Origin: JBCCFW01 sp039029535
Lineage (GTDB): Bacteria; Acidobacteriota; JBCCFW01
Assembly (NCBI GenBank): GCA_039029535.1
Contig: JBCCFW010000068.1
Span: forward strand, 1-35,288
Direction of reading: 5' to 3'
DNA: 35,288 nucleotides
Part shown: positions 1 to 8,813 of the stretch, one piece after another
Position numbering within the stretch: position 1 is the first letter of the stretch
Layout: each line of letters opens with the position of its first letter
The notes under the pieces: generated by a model
The model's input: the letters and a program-made list of their open reading frames with translations, nothing else
Databases searched by the model: none
Told to the model about the DNA's origin: nothing
Program-made: the position numbers and the translations under genes

Positions 1-319
1 ACGCTGGTTAACGCCAGGCATGGTCCGAGACCGCCAGCCATTTCTCCCTCGGCCAGGTCGCTGGGTCAGCCTCCCTCTCAGGAAACCCCTCCACGGCCTG
101 TCATTTTCCGCTGGAAAGTTAACTGTCCGGAACCGGAGTCCCCGAGCGTCGAGTGGCCCCATCGGCGAATCAGTGGCCCCCGCGCACGTTCCACGCCCGT
201 TTCAGTGACAGTGTGGTCCCTTGAGGCAGCGCTTGACAGCCCTTGGTTCACCAAGGCGGTAACTAATCTGTGCGCCTCGCGCCGTGTAAATTTTTTCTGG
301 TGGTCTGGGGCGAACGGAC
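1..319. other. left-edge intergenic stretch, no convincing gene
   Basis: This stretch lies downstream of the minus-strand reductase and runs off the left edge. The short open frames here have no ribosome site or recognisable protein. Two small hairpins are visible, at 4-17 (CTGG/CCAG) and 241-256. A TTGACA hexamer at 233-238 on the plus strand has no good -10 partner at 16-18 nt. An A/T-rich patch sits at 287-298. I see no RNA gene. Confidence 0.5.
241..256 (-). terminator. possible transcription-ending hairpin after the reductase
   Basis: CCTTGG-TTCA-CCAAGG is a perfect 6-bp stem with a 4-nt loop, about 65 nt past the stop codon of the minus-strand reductase gene. No U-tract follows on the minus strand, so it is not a canonical intrinsic terminator. 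It may be a processing or pausing hairpin, or chance. Confidence 0.25.
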
Positions 320-1354
320 TCAGCTCTCGCGAGACAGCACGACCTTGCCGAACTGCGCCCGATCTTCGAGCGCACCGTGGGCCTGAGCAACCTCCTCGAA
401 GGTCAGCACGCGGTCGATGACGGGACGAACGAGACCCTGTCCCGCCAAGTCGAAGATCCGGTGCAATGTGCCCCGGCTCCCCATGGTGCTCCCGAGGATC
501 GACCAGCTCTTGAAGAAGATGGCGCGGAGGTTGAGAGTGACCTCCGCCCCCGAGGTCGCCCCGCAGAAGGTGAGCCGGCCACCCTTCTTGAGACAGCGTA
601 GCGACTGCGGAAACGTCTCGGCGCCGGCATGCTCGACGACGACGTCCAGGCCCTGCTTGCCGCTCCAGCGATAGATCTCCTTCGACCAGCCCTCCTGCGT
701 GTAGTCGAAGGTGGCCTCCGCTCCGAGCTCCTCCGCCGCCGCCCGCTTCTCCGGCGTCGAGGCCGTCGCGATGACGCGCGCGCCGACGAGCTTGGCGAGC
801 TGGATGGTCGCCGAGCCAACCCCCGAGCCGGCCGCGTGGACGAGCACGGTCTCTCCGCTCTTGAGCTGAGCCCGATCGAAGAGCATCCCCCAGGCGGTGA
901 GGAAGACCAGCGGGAGCGCGGCGCTCTCTGCCGCAGTCAGTCCGGCCGGTCGAGGCAGCGCGTTCTCCGCCGGCAGCGTGAGGAACTCGGCGTTCGTGCC
1001 GTCGCGTGTCTCGCCGAGGATTCCGTACGTCGCACAGAGATGATCCTGACCCGTCGAGCAGTAGAAGCACTCGCCGCAGGACAGACCCGGTGCCAGCACG
1101 ACCTTCTCGCCCACGCGGTCCGCGCTCACTCCCGCGCCGACGGCGCTGATGGTCCCGGCTCCGTCACAGCCCGGGATCATGGGCAGCGGAAAGCGGTGAC
1201 CGGGCACGCCCCGGCGGACCCAGAGGTCGAGGTGGTTGAGCGCTGCGGCCTCCACCGCGACCTGGACCTCGCCCGGTCCCGGCTCCGGCGTGGGGACTTC
1301 TTCCTGGAGCAGGGCGTCGAGCCCTCCGTGCTCACGAACGATGGTGGCCTTCAC
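320..1354 (-). CDS. zinc-containing medium-chain dehydrogenase/reductase (quinone oxidoreductase-like)
   Basis: This 344-residue protein is of normal length for the medium-chain dehydrogenase/reductase superfamily. It has a GroES-like N-terminal half, then a Rossmann fold with the NAD(P)-binding loop AAGSGVGSA at 174-182. Cys93, 96, 99 and 107 form the structural-zinc cluster. The usual catalytic zinc ligands look altered: NHLD replaces CHTD near residue 40, and GCDGAG replaces GHEGAG near residue 62. This is typical of the quinone oxidoreductase/enoyl reductase side of the family. The likely reaction is NAD(P)H-dependent reduction of an activated double bond or carbonyl; the substrate is unknown. 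The start is GTG at 1354, preceded by GAGGAG at 7 nt. It is divergent from the crotonase gene across about 100 bp, so the two may share control. The family call is firm; the reaction is not. Confidence 0.85.
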   Translation of the reverse strand: MKATIVREHGGLDALLQEEVPTPEPGPGEVQVAVEAAALNHLDLWVRRGVPGHRFPLPMIPGCDGAGTISAVGAGVSADRVGEKVVLAPGLSCGECFYCSTGQDHLCATYGILGETRDGTNAEFLTLPAENALPRPAGLTAAESAALPLVFLTAWGMLFDRAQLKSGETVLVHAAGSGVGSATIQLAKLVGARVIATASTPEKRAAAEELGAEATFDYTQEGWSKEIYRWSGKQGLDVVVEHAGAETFPQSLRCLKKGGRLTFCGATSGAEVTLNLRAIFFKSWSILGSTMGSRGTLHRIFDLAGQGLVRPVIDRVLTFEEVAQAHGALEDRAQFGKVVLSRES

Positions 1355-1455
1355 GGTGCATCTCCTCGATGGGGAGGAGGATCATGCCCTGTCGCGAGAG
1401 AAGGCTGAAGCACGAGACGCGCTACCATTTCGGACTTCCCGAGGACCGAACCGTC

Positions 1456-2220
1456 ATGACCACCGAGCCCGTTCAGACCCGGGTCGACGACCGGGGCCTG
1501 CGTCACGTCTGCCTGGACGCCGGCCGAGGCAACGTCCTCACCAATGAGGTCTTCGCCCTCCTCCGTGAGAGCCTCGAGAGCGCCGGTCCCGATGAGAGCG
1601 CGGTCCTCCTGGAAGCCGCTGGTCCCGACTTCTCCTACGGCTCCAGCATCCCCGAGCACCTCCCCGGTGCCATCGACGAGGCGCTGCCAGCGTTCTGCCG
1701 TCTCATCGAGACCTTCCTCGACCACCCACGGCCCATCCTCGCCGCCGTGCAGGGTCGCTGCTTTGGCGGGGGTCTCGAGCTGGTCGCTGCCTGCGACCTG
1801 GTCTTCGCCCACCCCCAGGCCAGCTTCGCGAGCCCCGAGATCCACCTCGGCATCTTCGCGCCCATCGCGTCGGTGCTCCTGCCCGACCGCATGAGCCCCT
1901 CCCGCGCCACGGCCCTCCTTCTCTCGGGAGAGCCCTGCTCGGCAGAGGAGGCGCGGCAGGCCGGCCTCGTGCTCGAGCTCGACGACGACCCCGCTCAGCA
2001 CGCGAAGCGCTGGCATCGCGAGCATCTCGGCAAGAAGAGTCGGAGCGCTCTCGCCCACGCGGTGCGCGCCCGTCGCGCCGGTCATCGTGAGCGCTGGTCT
2101 CGGCAGCTTGCGGCCATCGAGCGCCAGTACCTCGACGAGCTCATGACCACGCCCGATGCTGAAGAAGGCATGCGTGCCTTCCTCGAGAAGCGGCCGCCGA
2201 GCTGGAGGCACGAGGGATGA
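1456..2220 (+). CDS. crotonase-family enoyl-CoA hydratase, dienoyl-CoA hydratase-like
   Basis: A 254-residue crotonase-fold enzyme that would act on a CoA thioester in the cytosol. The first oxyanion-hole segment is AAGPDFSYGSSI at about 54-65 and the second is GRCFGGGLEL at 100-109. The catalytic Glu equivalent is E128 in SPEIHLG. The second classical Glu (E164 of rat hydratase) is absent, the aligned stretch near residue 152 being ATALLL. The FSYGSSIPEHLP segment resembles cyclohexa-1,5-diene-carbonyl-CoA hydratases of benzoyl-CoA degradation, as far as I can recall the motif, so an alicyclic or dienoyl substrate is possible. The ATG at 1456 is preferred: the frame extends up to 1369, but the extension is Arg/His-rich and unlike the family. 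Its TGA overlaps the ATG of the next gene. Confidence 0.8.
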   Translation: MTTEPVQTRVDDRGLRHVCLDAGRGNVLTNEVFALLRESLESAGPDESAVLLEAAGPDFSYGSSIPEHLPGAIDEALPAFCRLIETFLDHPRPILAAVQGRCFGGGLELVAACDLVFAHPQASFASPEIHLGIFAPIASVLLPDRMSPSRATALLLSGEPCSAEEARQAGLVLELDDDPAQHAKRWHREHLGKKSRSALAHAVRARRAGHRERWSRQLAAIERQYLDELMTTPDAEEGMRAFLEKRPPSWRHEG

Positions 2221-5200
2221 GCGACGGCCGCGTCCGCGCATTCATCGATCGCGGCGGCACGTTCACCGACGTCGTGCTCCGGGACGGCGACGGTCGCTGG
2301 CGTGTCGCCAAGGTCCTCTCGCGCGAAGGCCGTGAGGGTGAGGACGCCATCCTGGCCGCGCTGAAGGAAGCTTGCGGTACCGACGACCTCGCCGAGCGGA
2401 TCGAGATCCTCCGCGTCGGCACGACCGTGGCGACCAACGCGCTCCTCGAACGAGGCGGCGCTCCGGTCTGCTTCGCGGTGACCGCGGGCTTCGGCGACCT
2501 GCTCGAGATCGGTCATCAAGATCGCCCGGACCTCTTCGCCCTCGAGATCGTCAAGACACCGCCGCTGCCCGAGCGGGTGGTGGAGGTGAGCGAGCGACTC
2601 CTGCCCGACGGCACGGTGCGGGATCCTCTCGATGAAGACCGCCTGCGCCGCGACCTCGTCGCTGCTCGAGATGCGGGCTGCGAGGTGCTGGCCGTGGTGC
2701 TCGCGCACGGCTTCGCGCATCCCGGGCACGAACGACGCGTCGCCGCCCTCGGCCGGGAGGTCGGGTTCACGACGACCTGCTGTAGCCACGACGTCGTCCC
2801 CGAGATCGGCCTGGTGAGCCGCGCCGAGACGACCTGCGCGGAAGCCCACGTCGCGCCGCTCATTCGCGCCTCCGTCGATGAGCTCAGGTCCACCCTGGGC
2901 GACGACACCGAGCTGCGCTTCATGCAGTCGGGCGGTGGCCTCGTCCGTGGCGAGGACTTTCGTGGCAAGGATGCCGTCCTGTCCGGGCCGGCTGCTGGTG
3001 CGGTGGCGGTCGCCTCCGAGGCAGCCGCCTGCGGCTTCGATCGCGTGGTCGGTTTCGACATGGGAGGCACGTCGACCGACGTCTGTCGCTGGGCGGCCGA
3101 CGAAGGTCTTCAGCGTGTTCATGAGCGCGTGGTCGCCGGACGACGGCTCAAGGCGCCTGCCCTCGACATCGTCACCGTCGCTGCCGGTGGTGGCTCGATC
3201 CTCACGAGCACGGGACGGCGGCTGCGCGTGGGTCCCGAGAGCGCCGGCGCCGAGCCGGGTCCCGCCTGCTACGGCCGCGGCGGACCGGCCACACTCACCG
3301 ACGCCAACGTCGTGCTCGGTCGCGTGCGACCCGAGATGTTCCCACGTTGCTTCGGTAGCACCGACCAGGAACCGATCGACCCCGATCTCTCTCGCGAACG
3401 TCTCCAGCCGCTGGCCGATTCGGTCGGCCTGTCGTTGGGAGAAGCGGCGCATGGCTTCGTTCGGGTGGCCGTGTCCGACATGGCCGAGGCGCTGCGTCAG
3501 GTCTCGGTGGCCCGCGGCTGCGACCTGCGCGAGCACGCCCTGACCTGCTTCGGCGGAGCAGGCGCGCAGCACGCCTGTGCCCTGGCCGACGAGCTCGGCA
3601 TCGACACGGTGCTGCTCCATCCCCTGGCTGGCGTGTTCTCCGCCCTCGGGCTCGCGCTCGCCGACGTCACGACCGAGGCCACGGTGTCCGTGCTCACCGA
3701 GCTGGACGGCGTCACGACCGAGCAACTCGAGGCTCACTGGTCTGCCTTGCGGTCCGAGCTCGCACGACGTCTCGACGACGAGGGGATCCCTGCCGAGGAC
3801 CGACGCACGGAGCTCGACGTCGATCTCCGCTACCGCGGCACGGAAGAGAGCGTGGTCGTGAGCTGGACCGACGACGCACCGCTCGACCCCCAGGCGCTCG
3901 CTCGTGCCTTCGAGGACGAGCATCGCCGGCTGTTCGGCTTTGCCAAGGACGGCACGCGGGTCGAGCTGGTGACCCTGCGCGGGCGCGCCCACGGTCGACT
4001 CGGACAGCCCGAGGTCGACCTCGGTGCGACGATCGATCCTTCGGGTGAGCCCACGGGTGAGGTCGAGGTCGGCTTCCTCGCCGAGGAGGGCGTGCAGGCC
4101 CTGCCGACGCCGACCTGGCAGCGAGACGACCTGCCCATCGGTGTCGACATCGATGGGCCGGCTCTCATCGCCGAGGCGGTGTCGACCATCGTGGTCGAGC
4201 CCGGCTGGACCGCCCGTCGTGACGAGAAGGGGCGGCTGTTCCTCACGCGACGCCGCAAGCGCGTGAGCACGTCAGGAGACGACCGCTGCGATCCCGTGAG
4301 TCTCGCGATCTTCGCGCGTCGCTTCATGTCCTTGGCCGAGCAGATGGGCGAGACGCTCCGACGCGTGAGTCACTCGACCAACATCAAGGAGCGACGCGAC
4401 TACTCCTGCGCGCTCTTCACCGCCGACGGTCGCCTCGTCGCCAACGCCCCTCACGTCCCCGTGCACCTCGGTGCGATGGGAGAGACCGTGCGGGCGTTGT
4501 TGGCCACGCGAGATCGTGAGGGCATGACGCCGGGCCTGGTGCTCGCCTCCAACGACCCACGTCATGGTGGCTCACACCTCCCCGACGTCACGGTCGTCAG
4601 CCCGGTCCACGTCGACGGTGAGCTCGTCGCCTTCGTCGGCAATCGGGGGCACCACGCGGACATCGGCGGCATCCAGCCCGGCTCCATGCCGCCGTTCTCG
4701 ACGACATTGGCAGAAGAGGGCTGTTGCTTCCACGACCTCGCTCTCGTCGAGGACGAGCGCTTCCGCGACGACGCCATCCGCGAGCTCTTCGCCGCCGGAC
4801 CTCATCCCGTGCGGGACCCGGAAGAGCGACTCCGCGACCTTCAGGCGCAGGTCGCGGCCAACGCTTCCGGTGCTCGACTGTTCGCGTCGCTCTGCGCCGA
4901 GCGGGGCGTCGACGTCGTCACGGCGTACCAGCAGCACGTGCTCGATGATGCCTCGGAGGCCACGGCGGACCTGCTCGCGCGACTCGGCGACGGCGAGCAC
5001 GTGTTCTCCGACACGCTCGATGACGGGACCAGGATCGCCGTGACGATCACGATCGCCGGTGGTCGCATCCGCTTCGACTTCACCGGCACGTCGTCGGAGC
5101 ACGAAGGCAACCTCAACGCGCCGAAGGCGGTGACGAGAGCCTGCGTGCTCTACGTCCTGCGCTGCCTGCTCGGTCGCGAGGTCCCTCTCAACGACGGTTG

Positions 5201-5813
5201 CCTCGCTCCGGTCGACCTCGCCCTGCCGTCGGGCAGCCTGCTCGATCCGGGGCCGGAGGCTGCCGTGTGTGGCGGCAACGTCGAGACCTCCATGCGCCTC
5301 GCCGACGTCTTGCTCGCCGCCCTCGGTGCGCTGGCGGCGGGGCAGGGGACCATGAACAACCTGACCTTCGGCAACGAGCGCTTTGGCTACTACGAGACGA
5401 TCTGTGGTGGCGCCGGTGCGGGGCCCGGCTTTGCCGGGGCTCACGTCGTCCATCAACACCTCACCAACACGCGCATCACCGATGCCGAGGTGCTCGAGCG
5501 ACGGCATCCCGTCTTGCTTCACCGCTTCGGTCGTCGGAGAGGCTCGGGTGGTGATGGACGCTGGCCGGGTGGTGACGGCGTCGTCCGTGAGATCGAGGTG
5601 CTCGAGCCGGTGGAGGCCGCGATCCTGTCCGAGCGACGTGCCGCCGGCCCGTTTGGCCTGGCCGGGGGCGAGGCGGGCCAGGCCGGAAGGAATCGTCTCT
5701 TGCGCCGCGAGGGCGGGGTCGAGGAGCTGGCCGGTCGCGATCGCGCCACGCTCGAGGCCGGCGACCGCCTCGTCATCGAGACGCCGGGTGGCGGTGGGCA
5801 CGGTGAGCCGTGA
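2217..5813 (+). CDS. fused HyuA-HyuB hydantoinase/5-oxoprolinase family enzyme
   Basis: A 1198-residue protein joining both subunits of an ATP-dependent amidohydrolase. The HyuA part covers residues 1 to about 685. It shows the two ATPase phosphate loops of the ASKHA-like fold, FIDRGGTFTDVV (9-20) and FDMGGTSTDVC (280-290). The HyuB part begins near residue 691 and holds NDPRHGGSHLPD (from 779) and GNRGHHADIGG (808-818). It ends in the glycine-rich ETPGGGGHG typical of the family. Single-chain fusion is the arrangement of eukaryotic 5-oxoprolinase (5-oxoproline + ATP to glutamate), while many bacteria use two genes. N-methylhydantoinase- or acetone-carboxylase-like activities cannot be excluded. 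It starts inside the crotonase stop codon (ATGA overlap), so the two are co-translated. About 60 bp separate it from the patatin gene. Confidence 0.88.
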   Translation: MSDGRVRAFIDRGGTFTDVVLRDGDGRWRVAKVLSREGREGEDAILAALKEACGTDDLAERIEILRVGTTVATNALLERGGAPVCFAVTAGFGDLLEIGHQDRPDLFALEIVKTPPLPERVVEVSERLLPDGTVRDPLDEDRLRRDLVAARDAGCEVLAVVLAHGFAHPGHERRVAALGREVGFTTTCCSHDVVPEIGLVSRAETTCAEAHVAPLIRASVDELRSTLGDDTELRFMQSGGGLVRGEDFRGKDAVLSGPAAGAVAVASEAAACGFDRVVGFDMGGTSTDVCRWAADEGLQRVHERVVAGRRLKAPALDIVTVAAGGGSILTSTGRRLRVGPESAGAEPGPACYGRGGPATLTDANVVLGRVRPEMFPRCFGSTDQEPIDPDLSRERLQPLADSVGLSLGEAAHGFVRVAVSDMAEALRQVSVARGCDLREHALTCFGGAGAQHACALADELGIDTVLLHPLAGVFSALGLALADVTTEATVSVLTELDGVTTEQLEAHWSALRSELARRLDDEGIPAEDRRTELDVDLRYRGTEESVVVSWTDDAPLDPQALARAFEDEHRRLFGFAKDGTRVELVTLRGRAHGRLGQPEVDLGATIDPSGEPTGEVEVGFLAEEGVQALPTPTWQRDDLPIGVDIDGPALIAEAVSTIVVEPGWTARRDEKGRLFLTRRRKRVSTSGDDRCDPVSLAIFARRFMSLAEQMGETLRRVSHSTNIKERRDYSCALFTADGRLVANAPHVPVHLGAMGETVRALLATRDREGMTPGLVLASNDPRHGGSHLPDVTVVSPVHVDGELVAFVGNRGHHADIGGIQPGSMPPFSTTLAEEGCCFHDLALVEDERFRDDAIRELFAAGPHPVRDPEERLRDLQAQVAANASGARLFASLCAERGVDVVTAYQQHVLDDASEATADLLARLGDGEHVFSDTLDDGTRIAVTITIAGGRIRFDFTGTSSEHEGNLNAPKAVTRACVLYVLRCLLGREVPLNDGCLAPVDLALPSGSLLDPGPEAAVCGGNVETSMRLADVLLAALGALAAGQGTMNNLTFGNERFGYYETICGGAGAGPGFAGAHVVHQHLTNTRITDAEVLERRHPVLLHRFGRRRGSGGDGRWPGGDGVVREIEVLEPVEAAILSERRAAGPFGLAGGEAGQAGRNRLLRREGGVEELAGRDRATLEAGDRLVIETPGGGGHGEP

Positions 5814-5838
5814 AGTGATCGCCTGACGTTCGCGCCCG

Positions 5839-5867
5839 TTGACATTCGCGCTGCTGGCTTCGACAGT
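5839..5867 (+). promoter_or_regulatory. candidate sigma70-type promoter for the patatin-KAP pair
   Basis: A perfect -35 TTGACA lies at 5839-5844. Exactly 17 nt later, at 5862-5867, is GACAGT, a 3-of-6 match to the -10 consensus. Initiation 6-8 nt beyond it would fall on or next to the patatin ATG at 5874, giving a leaderless or near-leaderless message. That agrees with the lack of a Shine-Dalgarno sequence before that ATG. The weak -10 keeps confidence moderate. Confidence 0.4.
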
Positions 5868-5873
5868 CGAGGC

Positions 5874-8813
5874 ATGTCAGCCAGCAAGTCGGTCGCTTCA
5901 TCCCCTCCCTGCCAAGACGCCGGGCTCGACCCGAAGGTCTTCACGGCCGAGCTCGCCGACCTCCAGGAGCGTCGGACCGCCGCCGGAGTCGAGGAGCCCT
6001 GCGCCGACGCCGAGGTGTCCACGGGCGCTTCTCTGAAGAACTGGTCGAAGGGGCCGAGCACGGCGCTGGGGCTCGTCGGCCTGGCGCTGTCGGGCGGTGG
6101 CATCCGCTCGGCGAGCTTCAATCTCGGCCTGCTTCAAGCGCTGCACGCGCGCGGGATCCTGCGACACGTCGACTACCTCTCGACCGTGTCGGGAGGTGGT
6201 TTCGTGGGTGGTGCGCTCACGCGCTGGTGGGCCAGGCGCAAGGGCTATGCCTTCCCATGGACGCGCTGCAGCGGCGTGGAGTCGAAGGAGCTCCAGCACT
6301 TCCGCGAGCACGGGAACTATCTGGCGCCTCGTGGATTCTGGGACCAGGTCGTCATGGCCATGGTCGTCATCCGGGGGCTGCTCATTCACAGCCTGTGCTT
6401 CTTCGGGCCGGTCATTCTCGCGGTGAGCTTCTTCACCGCCTGGCTCGCCCGACACGAGCACGCCGCCTACTACCCACTCGTCGGCGTGATGGTCGCCGGA
6501 TTCTGGCTGCTGCTCCTCCTCTTCCCGGCGTTCTGGCGAGGAGTGGGGAGACGACGGATGCGCGAGCGCTTCAGCGGCGTGCTCGCTCGCCTGGTCGTCG
6601 TGCCGGTCATCGTGCTCTTCCTGGGCGTGCAGCCGATCCTCTTGCCCTGGCTCGAGCAGCAGGCCGTGCACTGGTCGTGGCCGGCGGTGAGCACGGTGGC
6701 GACCGGCATCGGCAGCGTCCTGGGGGGCTTGGGCGTGGCGACCCGGCGTCTGGTCGGCCGCATCGCCTTGAGCCTGGTCGGCGTGATCACGGCATTGTTT
6801 CTCTTGCTCATCGAGTTGCACTTCGCTCATCTCTTCTACCTTCACGAGCCCGTGAGGGAGTGGGGCGCTCTGGCCTTCGTGGTCCTCTTCGTGCTGAGCC
6901 TCTTCGTGGACGTGAACGCGACCTCGGGTCATGGCTTCTGGCGTGAGCGTCAGAGCGAGGCCTTCCTCCAGATGGGTCTCGAGGAGGTGTCGCTCAGCAG
7001 TGGTCAGCGCCGGGCCATCGATCGCTTCGCGCTGAGCGAGATCCGATCCACCGAGTCGGCGGCGCCCTATCACCTTCTCAACGGCGTCGTGAATCTCCAG
7101 GGCGAGCGCTCCGCCCGCAACAGCGGTCGACAGGGCGACTTCTTCCTGTTCAGCAAGCTCTTCGTCGGCAACGAGGCGCTCGGCTATCGGCCGTCGTCGG
7201 ACTACTCCAAGCAAGTGGACCTCGGCACGGCGATGGCGATCTCGTCGGCGGCGGCCTCGCCCAACATGGGCAAGTTCACGATGTCGTCGTTGACGCTGAT
7301 CTTGGCGATCCTCAACGTGCGCCTGGGCTACTGGCTGTCGAACCCGACGAAGATGGACAAGCGTCCCAAGACGCCGGGCCTGTTCGAGTTCTTCCGGGAA
7401 GCGGTGGGCCTGTTGGGCACCAAGGGACGACTCATCAACGTCTCCGACGGTGGCCACCTCGAGAACCTCGGGCTCTACCAACTCCTCAAGCGACGCTGCA
7501 AGTTCATCATCGTCGGAGATGGAGAGGCCGATCCCCAGATGAAGTTCGGTGCGCTCGCCGACGTCATGCGGCACGCTCGGATCGATCTCGGCGTCGAGAT
7601 CGACATCGACATGGAGGACCTCAGCCTCGATCCGGCCACGGGCCTTTCGCGGACGCATTGTGCCCTGGGACGGATCCTCTACCCACCGCAGGAAGGCGGC
7701 GAAGAGGAGGAGGCAGAGGTCGGTTGGCTTCTCTACGTGAAGGCATCCCTCACGGGAGACGAGGGTCCGATCATCGGCGAGTACGCCGAGCGCGACCCCA
7801 CCTTCCCTCATCAGTCCACCGCCGATCAGTTCTTCGATGAGACCCAGCTCGAGGCGTACCGGGCGCTGGGTGAGCACGCCATGGGAGGGCTCTGGGACGA
7901 GCTCGGAAAACCGGGTCCGGCGAATGACGACGGTGAGGCGCCTCTCAATCGTCGTGAGCTTCGGCGTCGCTTCCGGCGGCTTCGTCTCCAGCTCGCTCCG
8001 GGGCTTCGGACGACGACGCCGTCCTTCGTGGAGCTGCAGCGTCAGCTCACCGAGGTCGAGCATCAGCTCAGCAACCCGGAGCTGGCTGCGTATCACCACG
8101 AGCTCTACCCCGAGTCCGACATCTCGGGAGTGGGTGCGCGGGCGAACCCGACGGACCAGGCCCTGCTCACGGCGGTCAACATCCAGCTCCAGCTCATGGA
8201 GAACGTCTTCCTCGACCTTGGTCTGGGTCAGGCCCGAGTGCGCGAGCACGAGTCGAACGCCGGCTGGATGAACCTCTTCCGACGCTGGTCTCGGTCACGG
8301 ACCTTCCGCTGGGGCTATGGCGTGTCTTGCGCGACCTACGGGCTCAACTTCCGCCGCTTCTGCGAACAGGCGTTCGGTCTCCGGCTGCGCTTCACCTGGC
8401 ATCCGCGCACCGACGTGGACGAGCTCGAGAAGCTGCTCGGTCTCCGGCAGGACGCGGTCGTCGGGGCTCTCGAGAAGGGCGCGTTGCTGCTGGTGGCGGA
8501 GCTGCGGGTCGGTGACGAGAACGCCGGCAGCCTGGCGCCGTTGCGCAGCGTCGAGGAGCCGGTGCTGGTCGCCTGGGCCTGCGTGGAGGACGGGACCGAG
8601 GGCAGCCGGAAGGTCTACCGTCTCGACCCGCTCCACGGCATGCGGTCGGCGTTCAACTCCCTGCCGCTGTACGAGCTCACCTTGCAGCAGCTCGCGGCTC
8701 ACGCGAAGCAGCATGGCTACTCGGTGAGCACGCACGGCCTCCGCGACGTGCTGCTGCCGGAGTATCGGGACCGGATCGACCTCGACGACCTGCGGGTGAG
8801 GGTGGAGGAGTGA
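5874..8813 (+). CDS. membrane-embedded patatin-like phospholipase
   Basis: A 979-residue predicted serine lipase with a Ser-Asp dyad. The oxyanion loop is SGGGIRSAS (73-81). The nucleophile is Ser106 in the elbow STVSGGG, a variant of GxSxG that recurs in this subfamily. The catalytic Asp is D525 in SDGGHLENLG, followed by a strand ending VGDGEADP. Between the two halves of the catalytic fold lie five or six hydrophobic helices (about 160-190, 199-220, 238-258, 268-288, 296-315, 329-347), so the enzyme should sit in the cytoplasmic membrane. A C-terminal extension of about 350 residues includes a helical part (about 690-740) and has no clear assignment. The likely substrate is membrane phospholipid. 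It overlaps the KAP NTPase gene by 4 nt (GTGA), so the two are probably a functional pair, with the lipase a plausible toxic effector. The start is the ATG at 5874. Confidence 0.85.
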   Translation: MSASKSVASSPPCQDAGLDPKVFTAELADLQERRTAAGVEEPCADAEVSTGASLKNWSKGPSTALGLVGLALSGGGIRSASFNLGLLQALHARGILRHVDYLSTVSGGGFVGGALTRWWARRKGYAFPWTRCSGVESKELQHFREHGNYLAPRGFWDQVVMAMVVIRGLLIHSLCFFGPVILAVSFFTAWLARHEHAAYYPLVGVMVAGFWLLLLLFPAFWRGVGRRRMRERFSGVLARLVVVPVIVLFLGVQPILLPWLEQQAVHWSWPAVSTVATGIGSVLGGLGVATRRLVGRIALSLVGVITALFLLLIELHFAHLFYLHEPVREWGALAFVVLFVLSLFVDVNATSGHGFWRERQSEAFLQMGLEEVSLSSGQRRAIDRFALSEIRSTESAAPYHLLNGVVNLQGERSARNSGRQGDFFLFSKLFVGNEALGYRPSSDYSKQVDLGTAMAISSAAASPNMGKFTMSSLTLILAILNVRLGYWLSNPTKMDKRPKTPGLFEFFREAVGLLGTKGRLINVSDGGHLENLGLYQLLKRRCKFIIVGDGEADPQMKFGALADVMRHARIDLGVEIDIDMEDLSLDPATGLSRTHCALGRILYPPQEGGEEEEAEVGWLLYVKASLTGDEGPIIGEYAERDPTFPHQSTADQFFDETQLEAYRALGEHAMGGLWDELGKPGPANDDGEAPLNRRELRRRFRRLRLQLAPGLRTTTPSFVELQRQLTEVEHQLSNPELAAYHHELYPESDISGVGARANPTDQALLTAVNIQLQLMENVFLDLGLGQARVREHESNAGWMNLFRRWSRSRTFRWGYGVSCATYGLNFRRFCEQAFGLRLRFTWHPRTDVDELEKLLGLRQDAVVGALEKGALLLVAELRVGDENAGSLAPLRSVEEPVLVAWACVEDGTEGSRKVYRLDPLHGMRSAFNSLPLYELTLQQLAAHAKQHGYSVSTHGLRDVLLPEYRDRIDLDDLRVRVEE

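Noticed and set aside
233..269. Plus-strand promoter at the left edge (TTGACA plus an A/T patch)
   Set aside because: The only A/T-rich -10-like hexamers lie 20-25 nt away, and no plus-strand gene follows.
2082..3992. 636-codon open frame antisense to the HyuA-HyuB gene
   Set aside because: It is a G/C-bias shadow. The plus strand encodes clear family motifs through the whole stretch, and the antisense product is Arg/His/Gly-rich with no domain.
5898..8249. 783-codon open frame antisense to the patatin gene
   Set aside because: Its composition is biased to Glu, Arg and His, with no recognisable motif, while the sense strand has the catalytic Ser and Asp motifs and membrane helices.
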